Of a stretch of DNA of 64,000 nt, positions 1 to 11,599 are shown in pieces. The stretch covers positions 1 through 64,000 of the forward strand of contig KV419401.1 in NCBI GenBank assembly GCA_001630475.1. The letters are read 5' to 3'. The notes beneath the pieces were generated by a model. That model saw only the letters and a list, made by a program, of their open reading frames with translations, was not told the origin of the DNA and searched no databases. Position numbers and translations under genes: made by a program. This stretch comes from Sistotremastrum niveocremeum HHB9708 (Eukaryota > Basidiomycota > Agaricomycetes > Sistotremastrales > Sistotremastraceae). Numbering within the stretch: position 1 is the first letter of the stretch; each line of letters begins with the position of its first letter.

Positions 1-416
1 ATGTGACGGTCACTATATCTTGCGGTATAGTATGCCGAACAGAGTCTCAAAGCAACAAACAAAGTCTTGAGGGAGTCGAGAATTGACAGGCCAAAAGGAC
101 AGTTGATTGTCGGGAAGAGAACTAAAGTAGATACATGAGAATGTAGCTACTTTATATACTAGAGGACGAGCGGAGAATAAACTACGATCGACCAACGAAA
201 AGAGTCCATGTGCTAGTCGTAACGGCTATGCTCGGCTACCGGAGGCCATATCCGTTACATCCGATCACGACTCAGTGAAGTAATTCAACTTGCTTTCCGC
301 CCTCGCGTGGTTGCAGTGAAATGATCATCTGGCACAAGCTTTTGTTTAATTCACTCTAAGAAGACAGTCTCTGGTGGCCTTTAATTAGGAACGACAAAAT
401 AACTTTGACGCGTCAA

Positions 417-3400
417 TTGTCAAGTGATGATAGTGACTTCGTCAATGGCGCAGTTTATGTTTGCGAGAAGAAGCCACGAAAGTCCCATCCCTCGAGACAA
501 GAAAAAGAGGGAGGCCGCGGAAAGAGGAGAAGGACTCTGGCTCAGACTACGGAACCTTGCCGAAACCAAGGTGCAAAGTGAAAGGTATGTCTCAGTCTTG
601 CATACTTTGATGCATTGATTTATCTGGGACATTGTCAAAGGCGGCATTCGGAGAAGAGGCAAAGCCAGCGGCTCCCATTATAACAATCCGCTGGCAGAAT
701 ATCTAGGTTTCACTCTTCTATACCTTGAAAAGACACTGGACTGAAATCGTGCCCCTCTCAAGGCTCTGACCTCGATCTACTTTCTACTTCTGAAGGAGAC
801 GAGCCTCCTCAAGATGAAGAAGCCGGAGAATCTGAAGAAGAGGACGCCCCCGAAGAACTGAGTCAGAAGTCCCGCTCTCGAGCCTCTCATGGTACACCCC
901 CTAGAGTGGTGAAAGCGAGCTGTAATATCTTCTCTGGCTCTGGGTCAGGTGCGTTCTAATGCCAAAGCTGTTCTTCGTTCCATATTTGTCGCTGATATCA
1001 AAACATCAGAACTTGAACCTCCGTCAAACGACGATCGAGCAGCACGCCTTCGAGGTCGGTCAAACGGCAGAAAGTGGAGGCCAGCGCCAGTGTGTAGCTC
1101 GAACCTTGTCCACACAATTGCTGACGACACGTCTCCTATCCTCCTCCTGTTATGGATGATGGCTCTCACACAGAATCTGACCCTTAACAAGATACCGTAC
1201 TAGAGCAAGCCAAAGAGAGCGCGACTGAGTCGTCAACGGAAGAAGAAGAGGGAGATGGAACCACTATTCCGCGTGTAGATTAGGTACTTGAGTTTATTGA
1301 TTCGCTCGTCATAAAAAAACTAAGCCACGTATGCCCCAGAATTTCACCCCCCGTCCCAATTTTCCCGTGGCACCGCGTCAGTCCAAGATTGGGTCGTTCG
1401 TTCTCAGTGAAGGCCTAGGCGTACAAGTCACCGAGTTTATCAACCGATACTTGCGAGATTATCAAAGAGAAGGCGTGAAATTTTTGTATGATCGTTACAA
1501 GGAAGGCCGCGGTGGCGTGTTGGGCGACGACATGGATTGGGTATTTTTCTACCTACTTTTCTGAGACTTTGTTCATTGACATGTATAGAGGCAAAAGCAT
1601 TCAGGTTATCTCATTCTTTGCCGCAATCATGAAGAAAACCGGTGACAAACGCGATGACCAACTACGATATGTTCATGTCAAAAAGCTACAGGACCGAAAA
1701 GACTGGAGAGAGAATCTTCCGCCTCCTACTGATATATGGCTGACCTGTTCAATGGCTGCGCCTACCACAGCTGCCCACAATTGGGAGCGAGAGTTTCAGA
1801 CGGTCAGTGCTTTCGTTCGTTGCTGTGACTGGTACGCTGAAATATTTTAGTGGGGTTATTTCGAAGTCGATATATATACAGGCTCAGATCGGGATGAAGT
1901 TTGTTTTAGCCTTCATGACTTCAAATTGGGAAGGCGTGACGTGCGTGAGTGTGAAATCTCTTTGCTGCGCACTCTCCTCCTCATAACCGATTCACGTATA
2001 CAGTTGTGACTTCGTTCGAGATCGCTCGTTCCGACATCTAAATGCTGGACTCTTTACCTTTCTCCTGCATTTTCGTGGACGAGGCACATAGAATCAAAAA
2101 CCCGCGATCACAAACCACACGAGCGTTTAGTCAGTTTGAATGTGTAATCTGCTTTGGTCTCACTGTATGTCGAGTTTGTCAACGTCTTCAATATGACCTC
2201 TCACATTCTCGAATGATACGCAGGGTACTGCCATTCAAAACGATTATGCCGAGCTATGGACCTTACTTGACTGGTGGAATCCTGAACGGCTGGGAACGAT
2301 GGACCAATGGAGAAAATGCGTGACTCGTCCTCTAACTACTGGACAATCGCAGAAAGCTAGCACTGAGCAGCTCGCTGTCGCAAGGGTATGTGTCGGCGCT
2401 CACAGAGTCTTTCTCACTGACAGGGGATCACAGCGACTTGCACTTCGGCTCGTGAAGAATCTGCTACCACACTTCTTCTTGCGGAGGTATTCACGTACTG
2501 CGATGTCTTCATCTTATCATCTAACACTGCGCCTGTTTAGAACAAAGGCGTTGATTGCAGATCAGGTGCTTATCATCATCTTCCTCAATCGTCGCTCTTA
2601 TTCAGATCTGTCCAGCTTCCCGGCAAATCCCATGAGGTCGTGTTCTGTCGTCTGACCAATGCTCAGCTAGAAGCATGCAAGCGCTTCCTCTCGTTACAGT
2701 CCGTACAAAACATGATTCTCGCCCAAGACCTCTGCGAATGCGGTAGCCGTAAAAAGTACGTCATCCTTTAGAACGACAGAGTCTCAGCCTTTCATTGTTG
2801 AATATTTAGACGATCAGCATGTCATCACCCTGTGGAGCAAGGCGAAGCGTTGAAATACATCAGCGTATTCATGAAGGTGCTGGTTCTCCTCGCATTCGTA
2901 GGGTGACAGCAGCTAACTTTCTTCCAATAGATTTCGAATCACCTTGTACTTATCCTCCCTTGTATGCACTCATCATTCTCCAAGAAAGAACCGGGCTATA
3001 ATATAGGACAGCACCTTCTGACAATCAAGGACAAGCTACCCGAAATCGTGAACTAGCGACTATTGCATTTCCTGATGGCGCCCCGTCATACGGGTTGGCG
3101 ATCTTCGATCCAAACTTATGTGGAAAGTGGGCTGTACGCGATCCATTTCCCTTCCCCCGTACCGTCCACGATTGACAACTGTCAGGTCCTTAACACGCTA
3201 CTGCAAACATGGAGAAAAGAACGAGGAAATAAAGTTCTCGTCTTCACTCAATCAGTAAAGTTAATTGAAATGTTGAAGTATCATCTCTCGCGTGAAGGTA
3301 CAAGGATTTTCCAATACTGCCTGTCATCGAGCTAAAGTTAGTATTCAGGGTACCATTACCGAACACTTGACGGGAGCACCAAACAATCCGATAGTAGGCG

Positions 3401-4982
3401 ATCCCATGACGCTAGTACTTAGTCATTGACTCGGTGCTAGGGATGCCCATCATCGACGAATTTAGCAACGACCCTGATGTCTTTCTCTTCGTCATTTCTA
3501 AGTTAGCTGGCGGGACGGGTTTGAATTTAACGGCTGCTAACAAAGTCGTCATATTTGGTATGCGGGCGGCTTTTGCGGTATATGTACCCGGTTAACAGTT
3601 CTTCGTGTCAGATCCAAACTGGAGTAAGTGCTCCGCACCGACTCTTCTTAGTCCGAGCTGAATGGAATTGAAGATCCGGCTCATGACCTCCAAGCGATTG
3701 ATAGGTGACGTTATCGAGTTCACATCTCCATCTAATTGATTGTCTGATGCTCCTGCCGCAGAGCTTTCCGTATCGGTCAACGCCGTGATGTTTCAGTTTA
3801 CCAACTTCTGGCTGCCGGCAGTTTGGAAGAACATATCTATCGGCGTCAAATATACAAGCAACAGCAGATGGCTATTGGATATGAGGCTAGCGCACAAACA
3901 AGGTATGCTATCAATTGTGAAACGTTCCACCCCCCCCCTTATACGTGCATCAGGTATTTCGTGGGCGTCCAAGGCCAAAGGGGCAAGGTGAGATGATAAA
4001 TTGTCTGAGTATTTGTCATCTCTGATCTTTCGTAGGAAGGCGATCTGTTCGGTTTGAAGAATCTATTCACTCTCAACGAAGATAGCTATGCCACAAAAAT
4101 GACTGTCAGTCTTTCTCCCTTCCTAGACACGGGTAGTTCAAGAAGAATCCGCAGATCGAGAAAGCCAACCGCGATCAATTGAATTGGGCACTCGCACACT
4201 TTGATGGTTCGATGCTCTCCGAAATTCCATCCGAGGAGTTGGCCGCAAAGACTGGGAAAGTGGATACGGTAGCTGTAGATGACATTAAAGGGCTGAAGAG
4301 CTTCCTGTTCGCCGAAGGTATGCTCTTGGCTGTCTCCCAATGAGACGCAGCGTTCATCATCTACATACGCAGAAGATCAAGAGGATACCACCGCTATTCT
4401 TGCTTCCCACGGCGCGGGATATATGCACATCAATGACGATGTTCTCAAACCTACAAACGTCGAGGATCAGCTTACCGAAGTTGCGATCAAAGTCCGTTTA
4501 TTGTGTGTCTTCCACTCTTGTGGCTGTTGATTGTAGGTTTCAGGAGCGCAAACGTCGACGTCGCTCCGAGAAAATTAGCAAGAAAAGCCAAGAAGAATCC
4601 CAGAATTCGCAGACCCCTCCTAAGCCCGCGTGGCCTCCAAAGGTTCGCTTTAGTGAAACTGCGAATAGTAACGTGTCTTGATGTCTTTCTTAGAGAAAAC
4701 ACCACAAGACCCAAGCTCCGCTATCGCCACTTTCTAGGTCAGCTTGTGAGCTTCCTGGCACGCAGGCTCTGACATATATTGTTGCAGGCTATACGTTCGC
4801 CAACACGCTCTGATTGCACTGGGCTATATCAAAGAAAAGGAGGATTTGGACAAGTCTGCAGCCGATTTGTGGGTCAATTCATCGTTTGTATGGGTTGAGC
4901 TAACTCCTTCCGCAGTGTCAATCGGACACCACAAGAACAACGAGAGATTCTTTTGAAATTGGATTATCCAGATGAGATCTAG
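417..4982 (+). pseudogene. ERCC6L2-type SNF2 ATPase pseudogene
   Basis: Collinear with the intact gene at 51680-56275 from start to stop, with all introns still recognisable. The position of the start codon reads TTG (417-419) where the intact copy has ATG. One G is missing in the nucleotide-binding motif near 1531-1540, so the GDDMGLG motif is shifted out of frame. Frame changes recur further on, and no frame stays open for more than about 120 codons. Recognisable fragments remain: VDEAHRIKNP (motif II, near 2075), LAGGTGLNL (near 3510) and the family C-terminal tail ending YPDEI just before the stop at 4980-4982. Substitutions fall in exons and introns alike, as expected without selection. 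The gene upstream of the duplicated block is different, so the copy kept only a short piece of its original promoter (about 155 bp). Confidence 0.9.
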
Positions 4983-5179
4983 CTGAGTGTTTTGCTTTCT
5001 TGTTTGCATTATAATACATGTAATATATTATACAATCTTTATTGGAGGTAATGCTACATAATGGCGAAGAGAGGCAGTGCAGAGGTAGTAAATAATGCGA
5101 TTAATGATATTGGCACATCGGGGAATGGCCAGTTGAACCCAGATACGCAGTGTAAATTCATGGTGCATCTCTGACAGTC

Positions 5180-7457
5180 CTATGCATCATCGAGAATCAA
5201 ACGCGGTATCACATTCATGGCCATTAACTGCGACTCATTAGAATGCGCAAATCGAAGCAGAGCGAAGAACACGCCTCTTGGAATAATAGCTTGGCAGCAT
5301 ACGGAATGGACAGCTGCGCTACGTTTTTCAAACTCTTGCAATACGGACACCATCCATTATAACCCATCAGCCCGCATTTTTGACAAGCGTTGACTTCAAA
5401 CTTGTCGGAGGAGATCATGAGACGTTCCAGGAGAAGTTGTGTGGCTCCATAACCAATCAGACAATCGCGTTCCATCTCTCCGAGTCGGAGGCCACCTTCG
5501 CGAGAACGACCCTCGGTAGGCTGGCGAGTCAAGGTAGCACGGGGCCCTCTATGATTCGTGTTATTTCATGCAAATCAGTAGAACGTATGATCTAACCTTG
5601 CTCGAGCATGCATCTTATCCATGACCATGTGCTCTGTGAAATTATTCGATACTGTGCTGATCTGAGGAATATGAAAACTGACTGAGTTTCTGATAATAAA
5701 TTGGACCAAAAGAGAACTATGCTTCGAGTGGTTCGCCGGTAAGTCCGTTGGCCAACATGTCCTTGCCCGGCTTGCCAGAGTAGCTGAAGTCGTTCTCTAT
5801 AATTATAAGGATTCGCGACATGTCTTCAACTTTCGAGCCGGCAAACGCTGTTCCATACTGAAGCTTCCCACTTAGCACACCGGCCTTTGAGACAGTTCAG
5901 ATCAGGCAGCGCGTAAAGCCGAATTGAGAGACGCACTTTGCCCGCTAGAAACTCTATCATTTTCCGTACCATCATACGGGACGGGAAACCGTGAGGGTTC
6001 ATAATGGTATCAGGCCACAGGATAAGAACAGTGCAAGCACTATCAAACCAAGTATTTAACTGCAACAATTCCCCGATCGTTGAAGGGTAGGTCTTCTTGG
6101 TTGACAATGAGACCGCAAACACCCTTCTCCCCGTGTCTGGAAGACAACCTGTCACTCAGCTCTGGCCTACAGGTCCGACGAATGAGAGCTTTGATAAGAA
6201 GCGCGTCCCACGCGCCTGTGATCATCATCTTATCGATGTAGCCAGGTATGGGGAATTTGTAAGTCAGATGTGTAGTCTTGTACGGGGCGGCGCCTTGACC
6301 AGTGAGAGAGTTGTCTGCAGCGTTTTTCGGCGTCTGTTTGTTGATATAGATGTCACCGGGATAAACTTGCTCGACTAGTCCCGCTAAGCCTTCAGCCTGG
6401 ATGATATCGTATTTCTTTTACACATTTCCATGTTCGTCCACTAGGGCGTCTGCTAATCGATCGAACCTAATCCCTCGCGTGAGAATATGAGCAGCGGAAG
6501 ACATCAGGTGCACTTACGTTCCGTTAGGGTACTTTCGTATTATGGTAGAAAACTTTCGTAAAACTTGACATCGGCCATAAGCACGATCCAAGCTCGCCTA
6601 TCGAGAACAGAAGTCAGTCAAGACCTTGCTATATATCTGATATTCTGACTGACTTTGCTCAGGATCAAGGCGTCTTCAATATCATAACCTGATTAACTCA
6701 TAACCGCGACGGTGGCATTTTGCCCCGCCGGGAACTTGTCCCATCCGATCAGCTCGATAGTCTCAGTCTTGACCATGGGCTGTTGCGGATATACAGGGAG
6801 GTAAAACGGAGTATCGATACGATTGAGCTGGTTATATGTGATAGCCCCAATTGCCTGTTTACCCATATATGCATAGCGCATTGATAGGTGTTACGCGGTG
6901 ATTGGTTGTGGTGAGGATAGGGAATAAGACCAGCGACGACACCAAGGATCGTCAAGGGTTCAATCTCAATCTCAAGGTGAGTAGTGCCAGGGACGATATT
7001 GGATTCGTAGAGAGCCATAAGAGCATCGTTCTCTTCATTGGCGTCCAGGTATTCGACCAGGCCCATGCTAAGGAAGTCGTCAAAGACGTACTCTCCTGTC
7101 TTCAACATCTGAATGAAAGGTCAGAAAGTGAAGGATGATGACAGGGCATGCTCACTATTACATGGTCGCTCGTAACCCGGGATTTCTCGTTTTTCACAAT
7201 GCTCATTGGCCCACAAATACGACCGCCGTCGCTCGCTATATGTAGAGCTTGGTAGTGGTGGTTTACATAGACGCTGACGAATTCGCTGAAGCGTCTTGCT
7301 CGACGCAATCGACGAAAATTCGCAAGGAAGCGCGTAGGAAACCAGGTCAATCCGATGATAGAACCGGTAACGTTGACCACGAAAGTGGACGGGGCGTAAA
7401 TCTCTGCGCCGTTCGCAAGACAAATATCAAGACACAGCATGAGCATGATATCTGATA
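5180..7457 (-). pseudogene. RPC2 (Pol III second-largest subunit) 3' pseudogene
   Basis: Corresponds to RPC2 exons from the third intron-bounded block to the stop (intact copy 49228-51478). The first part of the gene, about 550 codons, is absent because the duplication starts inside an intron. Lesions visible against the intact copy: a 7-nt insertion near 6865-6871 breaks the frame; a tyrosine codon has become TAA (complement of 6693-6695); and a splice donor near 6052-6062 is destroyed (GGTAAGT changed to GTTAAAT). The zinc-binding end ([16 protein letters not shown]) is still readable near 5340-5390. It cannot encode a working polymerase subunit. Confidence 0.92.
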
Positions 7458-7469
7458 TCTCTGCGAGTA

Positions 7470-8640
7470 TGGCGAAGATTCGCTGGGTAACAAGTGGTCC
7501 GGGGAAGACGGGTAGAATATACGGAGGATTAAGTCAATCAGTCGCACGATGCTACTAGTAGTGGGGTACACCGTCAGCGCTAATGATGGCTCGATTCGGA
7601 TGGAGATGCATGGAGATCGATCGTGCGGGAAGAAGGAGGATATTGCCACAGAGTGATTTTAAAGCCGAAGCTAGAGTAATAGGGCCGATGTGTTCGTTGA
7701 GCTCATGTTTTCGTGACGCTCGAGTCGGTCCAAGGTCGGTAGTCTCAATAGAGAGAGAAGTGGCGAGCAGAAACCGGAAGCGTGCCTTCAACCGTCAGAA
7801 CGCGACAGCTCAAGAGAAGACGGGTTTTCATTGTCGGAGCGAGATACGAGTTGGATTCTGCTCGCCGACCAATATAAGCTTATGAATGTCGGGCGATGAC
7901 TCCAGCATGTTCAGGAATCCTCATGCTCTTTCTTATTCTATCTTTAGAGTCAACACCTGAAGAGACGCGGATGGACCGGAATCGTAGTGTGTTGTCGAGC
8001 GGAACCGCGCATCACGTAGCTGGGGCCACGTCTCGCAAAAAGAGCGAAAGGAAGACGGATTGTGAAGCTGACAGTCAGTGTGCAGCGACGTGGGAGAGGA
8101 GCCGGACTGTTGAGAGTATGAGGGAGTGCTTGACTGTTGTGTCCGTTTTGGACCACGACGTTCAAGTGTTTGGTGACTTTCACGTTCTCAGGCTGCTTCA
8201 AGAAAGACGCCCATAGATCTGCGTCGATTTTGATATCTTCAGTTCACTTTCCGTGGGTGTTAGGATAGACAGGAAGAGCGGGATTTTGACGTGTCCCCCA
8301 AGAGCGATGGAGGTCAAGAGCGACGATCTCTTGAGGCCACTGCAGATCAATGGTGGACCATATTTCGTGTCAACTGAGGGCGGCAGCACGAATGCAACGA
8401 TTTCTGAAAGGTCATGGACATTTGAGATACACGTCAAGTATTGAGAGCGTACACTGGGCCAAGTCGAATACTGGCGTGTAGTCTGCTTTCTTGAGCCAAG
8501 GAAAGCGTAAGGGTCTCGTGCAAGATCCCCGTTCGAACGAGATGAAAGTCATTATCCCGAAAAGCGTTCCCAAAAGTGTTTCAGTAGAAAGCGCCGGAGC
8601 GGGATTCAAGTTGTGGATCGTTGTTTGAGCGCGCTTTTGC
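7470..8640 (-). pseudogene. F-box/LRR-like protein relic
   Basis: Minus-strand pieces resemble, in order, the intact F-box/LRR protein encoded head-to-head at 8709-10167. A piece near 8620 reads PAPALSTETLLGTLFGI, compared with the F-box start LPEETLHKIMKL. A piece near 8100 reads SPAPLPRRCTLTV, compared with HPAPLLQTCTLII. A piece near 7880 reads SSPDIHKLILVG, compared with ATPAVESLTLVG. The pieces lie in different frames and are separated by stops, so the copy is dead. Similarity is only moderate, pointing to an old paralogue. The exact ends are uncertain. It abuts the edge of the duplicated block at 7457. Confidence 0.6.
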
Positions 8641-8708
8641 AGTTGCTCCCGACCACCAACAGTCACTCTTGTTCAGCGCTGCCCTCGTCCAACTGTTATA
8701 TTATCGAA

Positions 8709-10167
8709 ATGCTCGTGGATGCACTACCAGAAGAAACGTTACACAAGATTATGAAGCTTTCCATCGAAGATAAAATGCCGCTATCTCCAAAACAGAGGTT
8801 GTCGGCCACCCTCCGTCTGGGGCTATTGTATGCTTCCATCCTAGGCTGTCCAGTTTATAGAACTGACGAGACCGTGATGTTTCAGAAATCGCCGTCTTCG
8901 CGCTGTTTCCCTCAACTGTGCCGAAATCTGGTCCACAATCCACTTACAATGGAAGCAGGATATCGTCCTTCTGTATTTGCAACGCGTCCATCAGTCTTGC
9001 GAAAACCCTGCCCTCGTTATCTATCTTGATACAAATGGAAAACTTACCGAGAGTCTCCTCGTTCGCGCGGGCCACTGGGCTTCGTTCTTCAGTCAAAATA
9101 TGGCGTCAATCAAAGCTCTCCATGTTATCATTAACCCAGGACGTATCGGCCCTGCACTCGTGCCAGCGTTCAATCATCCTGCCCCTCTCCTTCAGACTTG
9201 CACCTTGATAATTAACAACAAGATCCAACTTTCTACATCAATCTTCGCGCAACAAGCACCGAATCTTCGCATTGCAAAATTCCGTTCTCCTTCACACTTC
9301 AAAATCGGTCACGCTCCCTCTCTCCGTGTTCTCGACATCAGAATCAATAAACAGAATGTCAAAGGGTTTCTGAATGCGATAGAAGCAACCCCAGCTGTCG
9401 AGTCCCTTACTCTTGTTGGAGTACAGGATGCGCAGCCCTTTCTTCTCGGAAAGCGCGGGCCACTCATTCTTCCTCAGTGCCGCTCGTTGACGATTAAGAA
9501 CATGCCCTGGACATCTGCGCGCCCATTGATGTCACTATTGAGGCTACCGTCCTTAGTTGCGCTCGACTACCACGAGATCCAGGACTTCATGCCTGCTGAG
9601 CCTGGGATCACGATGACATCGGCTTCGAAGTCCATTACCGAATTCAGTTCAAGACTTTCACACCCAACTCTCTCTATCGATCTTCTCCCGTATCGGATTG
9701 TCGTACGCTTGAAAGCGACTCCTTTTCGCTTTTGCTTTGTCAGCGATTGGTCAGGGGTTCCGTATATGCCACTTCCGGACCAAACACTCTCTCGTCGCAT
9801 CTTCGCGGAGCTTGAAGACATGCTCACTTGCCCCGCGAGTTGTCTTATCCAACCTGAGCAGCTCATATTCTCCTATAACCTGATGGACCAGAAGCACCCC
9901 CAGAGAATCCTCTTTTACGCCTTGCAGAATGACTTTCAAACACTTTTGGCCAGGATGTTCCGTGCCTATCCGTCCGTACAATCGCTTCAGCTGCGCCAGG
10001 TTCAGCATCCGGTCCGGGTGCTACTGGATGACCCACAGATTTTACCGCAGCTTTCAAGCGTTGAATTCCGTTCAGTTAATTCATCGATATCTCCAGAGAC
10101 TTGGCAGCTACTGCAAGACATTCAAGAAGCTAGGAGCGTCTCTTTTCACATGAAGATGCCACGATGA
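8709..10167 (+). CDS. F-box/LRR-type protein
   Basis: Two exons (8709-8827 and 8886-10167) joined by a 58-nt intron give 466 residues. The N-terminus LPEETLHKIMKLSIED followed by RLRAVSLNCAEIWSTI has the pattern of basidiomycete F-box proteins: a short F-box helix, then a segment with an invariant W. The rest is a chain of irregular leucine-rich units such as APNLRIAKFRS, APSLRVLDIRI and TPAVESLTLVG, which would form the substrate-binding surface. Family knowledge says such proteins bind Skp1 and bring targets to an SCF ubiquitin ligase; the target cannot be inferred. The start is the first in-frame ATG that precedes the F-box. Such genes multiply and decay quickly in agaricomycetes, which fits the dead relative upstream. 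Confidence 0.82.
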
Positions 10168-11240
10168 GAGAAATGTGCGAGTTTGAAAAAGTGAGCAGCC
10201 ATCTTGAATTCCTCTGACGAGCCGCTCACATCAATGCAGTATTCTATAACTGTTTCACCGTCTCATTCTGTAGTTTCCGTGTGCACCCTGGCTTTGTCGG
10301 TTCTGAATGAAATCATGCGTATTGGTTCCAGCCCGTTGTCACTCGACTTCTTCTGGCCTCTGATGTTGATCCTATGAGCTTCCGACACAACTCCTCAAAA
10401 CTATCAGAGTAGCCCCGTGACAACGTGTTGTGCTGTACACAGAACGCCTCATGAAACAGCGTTGGGAACAGAAATCGAAGCCTGCAATCGCTCTGAGCGC
10501 TTTTTACCATGTCGTAGCGTCGGAGGAAAAGTGAGAGTATATACGCAATGGTGCTTCGACGCGCCAAAATCGAAGGTCGTCCTCAGGAGTGATCGAAGGG
10601 CTTTACACATATCACAACCGTTTGGGTGACTTTTATGGATCACTGCGGCGCTTTGCATGCAAGACGGTTTTCTATAGACCAAAATCATCGTTCAACATCA
10701 TCAGTGCTCGTGAAGTACGTCGCTAAGAAACCCAATCTCCGGTACTCCGGCCTAGACTGCATGCAACTACAGATCATATTCTAATGTCTTTACTGCATTT
10801 TAAAAAAAACTTGTATTCACTGTGCCGTTTCACTTTTTCTCTTCAGTCATACAGATCCCTGAAAACACACAAGAAGAGTAGAAAGAAGAGAATAACAAAG
10901 ACAAAAGAAGAATCACCACAACAGATTGGCGTCATGCACTTTATAGAGCGAAAGAAGTGATGAGAAAACACAAAGGCGACCTGGGTCTGAACAAGACGCG
11001 TAAGTTTCGTGAACAATAGAAAGTCATCAACAGCCAGAAACAAAATGGACGTGCCACCACAAAAGCCCTCACGCAGCTTGCTAGTTATTGCGGAAACGAA
11101 GCAAAGGCGCAAGGCCAGACACAGCACACGCTTTGCCGAGGAATTCATGCTGTATACGCGTCAGCGGGAGCGAACGCGACAGAACGTGGAAGAGCGCATA
11201 CCATCAAAAGCTCTTCTGCAATTGCGCGACTCTTAACGTC
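10168..11240. other. Stretch without recognisable gene
   Basis: Only short open frames occur on both strands, none with a recognisable domain or a convincing exon pattern. A frame at 11009-11236 is rich in lysine and arginine but has no start context or homology I recognise. The stretch lies between the F-box gene and the inverted-repeat element. Confidence 0.5.
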
Positions 11241-11270
11241 CGCTCAAAGACACACGCTCTGAATGCTCTT

Positions 11271-11532
11271 AAGTCGTTGCCAGATTTCTTTTGAGAACAG
11301 CGAACAATAAGAGTGCTGAGCCAGAATATAGCAGTCCATAGTAAATGACTGGAAAAAGCAAGGGGAAGCGCGGTTGCCGAGGTCCGGCTTCGGAGCCGAA
11401 AGCGGCTTGACAACCCGAACGCCGGTTCCGAAGGCCATTCTCTGCTTGTCGCTTCAACCATCCACTGCTCGTTTGCCTTGCTCGACGTTGTCTTATTGTT
11501 CGCTGTTCTCAAAAGAAATCTGGCAACGACTT
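11271..11532. mobile_element. MITE-like element with perfect 42-bp inverted ends
   Basis: Positions 11271-11312 and 11491-11532 are exact reverse complements over 42 nt (outer end aagtcgttgccagatttctt). They enclose 178 nt of non-coding sequence, total 262 bp. This is the form of a small non-autonomous DNA transposon (MITE). No clear target-site duplication is visible: the left flank is gctctt and the right flank is cagtag. The transposon family is unknown and a simple foldback repeat is the alternative. The perfect match of the arms suggests a recent origin or gene conversion between them. Confidence 0.6.
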
Positions 11533-11599
11533 CAGTAGGAGCTCGAAATGAAGACAACAAGCTACATTCACTGGCACAATTTCGAGCTCAGATTTCTCT

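Larger units (their letters stand above)
262..7457. repeat. Inverted segmental duplication, decayed copy A
   Basis: This block matches the reverse complement of 49228-56422 almost end to end (about 7.2 kb each). It carries the same two convergent genes in the same order, exons, introns and the intergenic spacer included. Hand comparison of stretches gives roughly 85-90% identity. The outer edge lies near 262, where the shared text beginning ccgatcacga starts. The inner edge lies near 7457, inside the second intron of RPC2. Because introns are copied too, this is a DNA-level duplication and not retroposition. Positions 1-261, outside it, show no supported gene. Confidence 0.92.
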
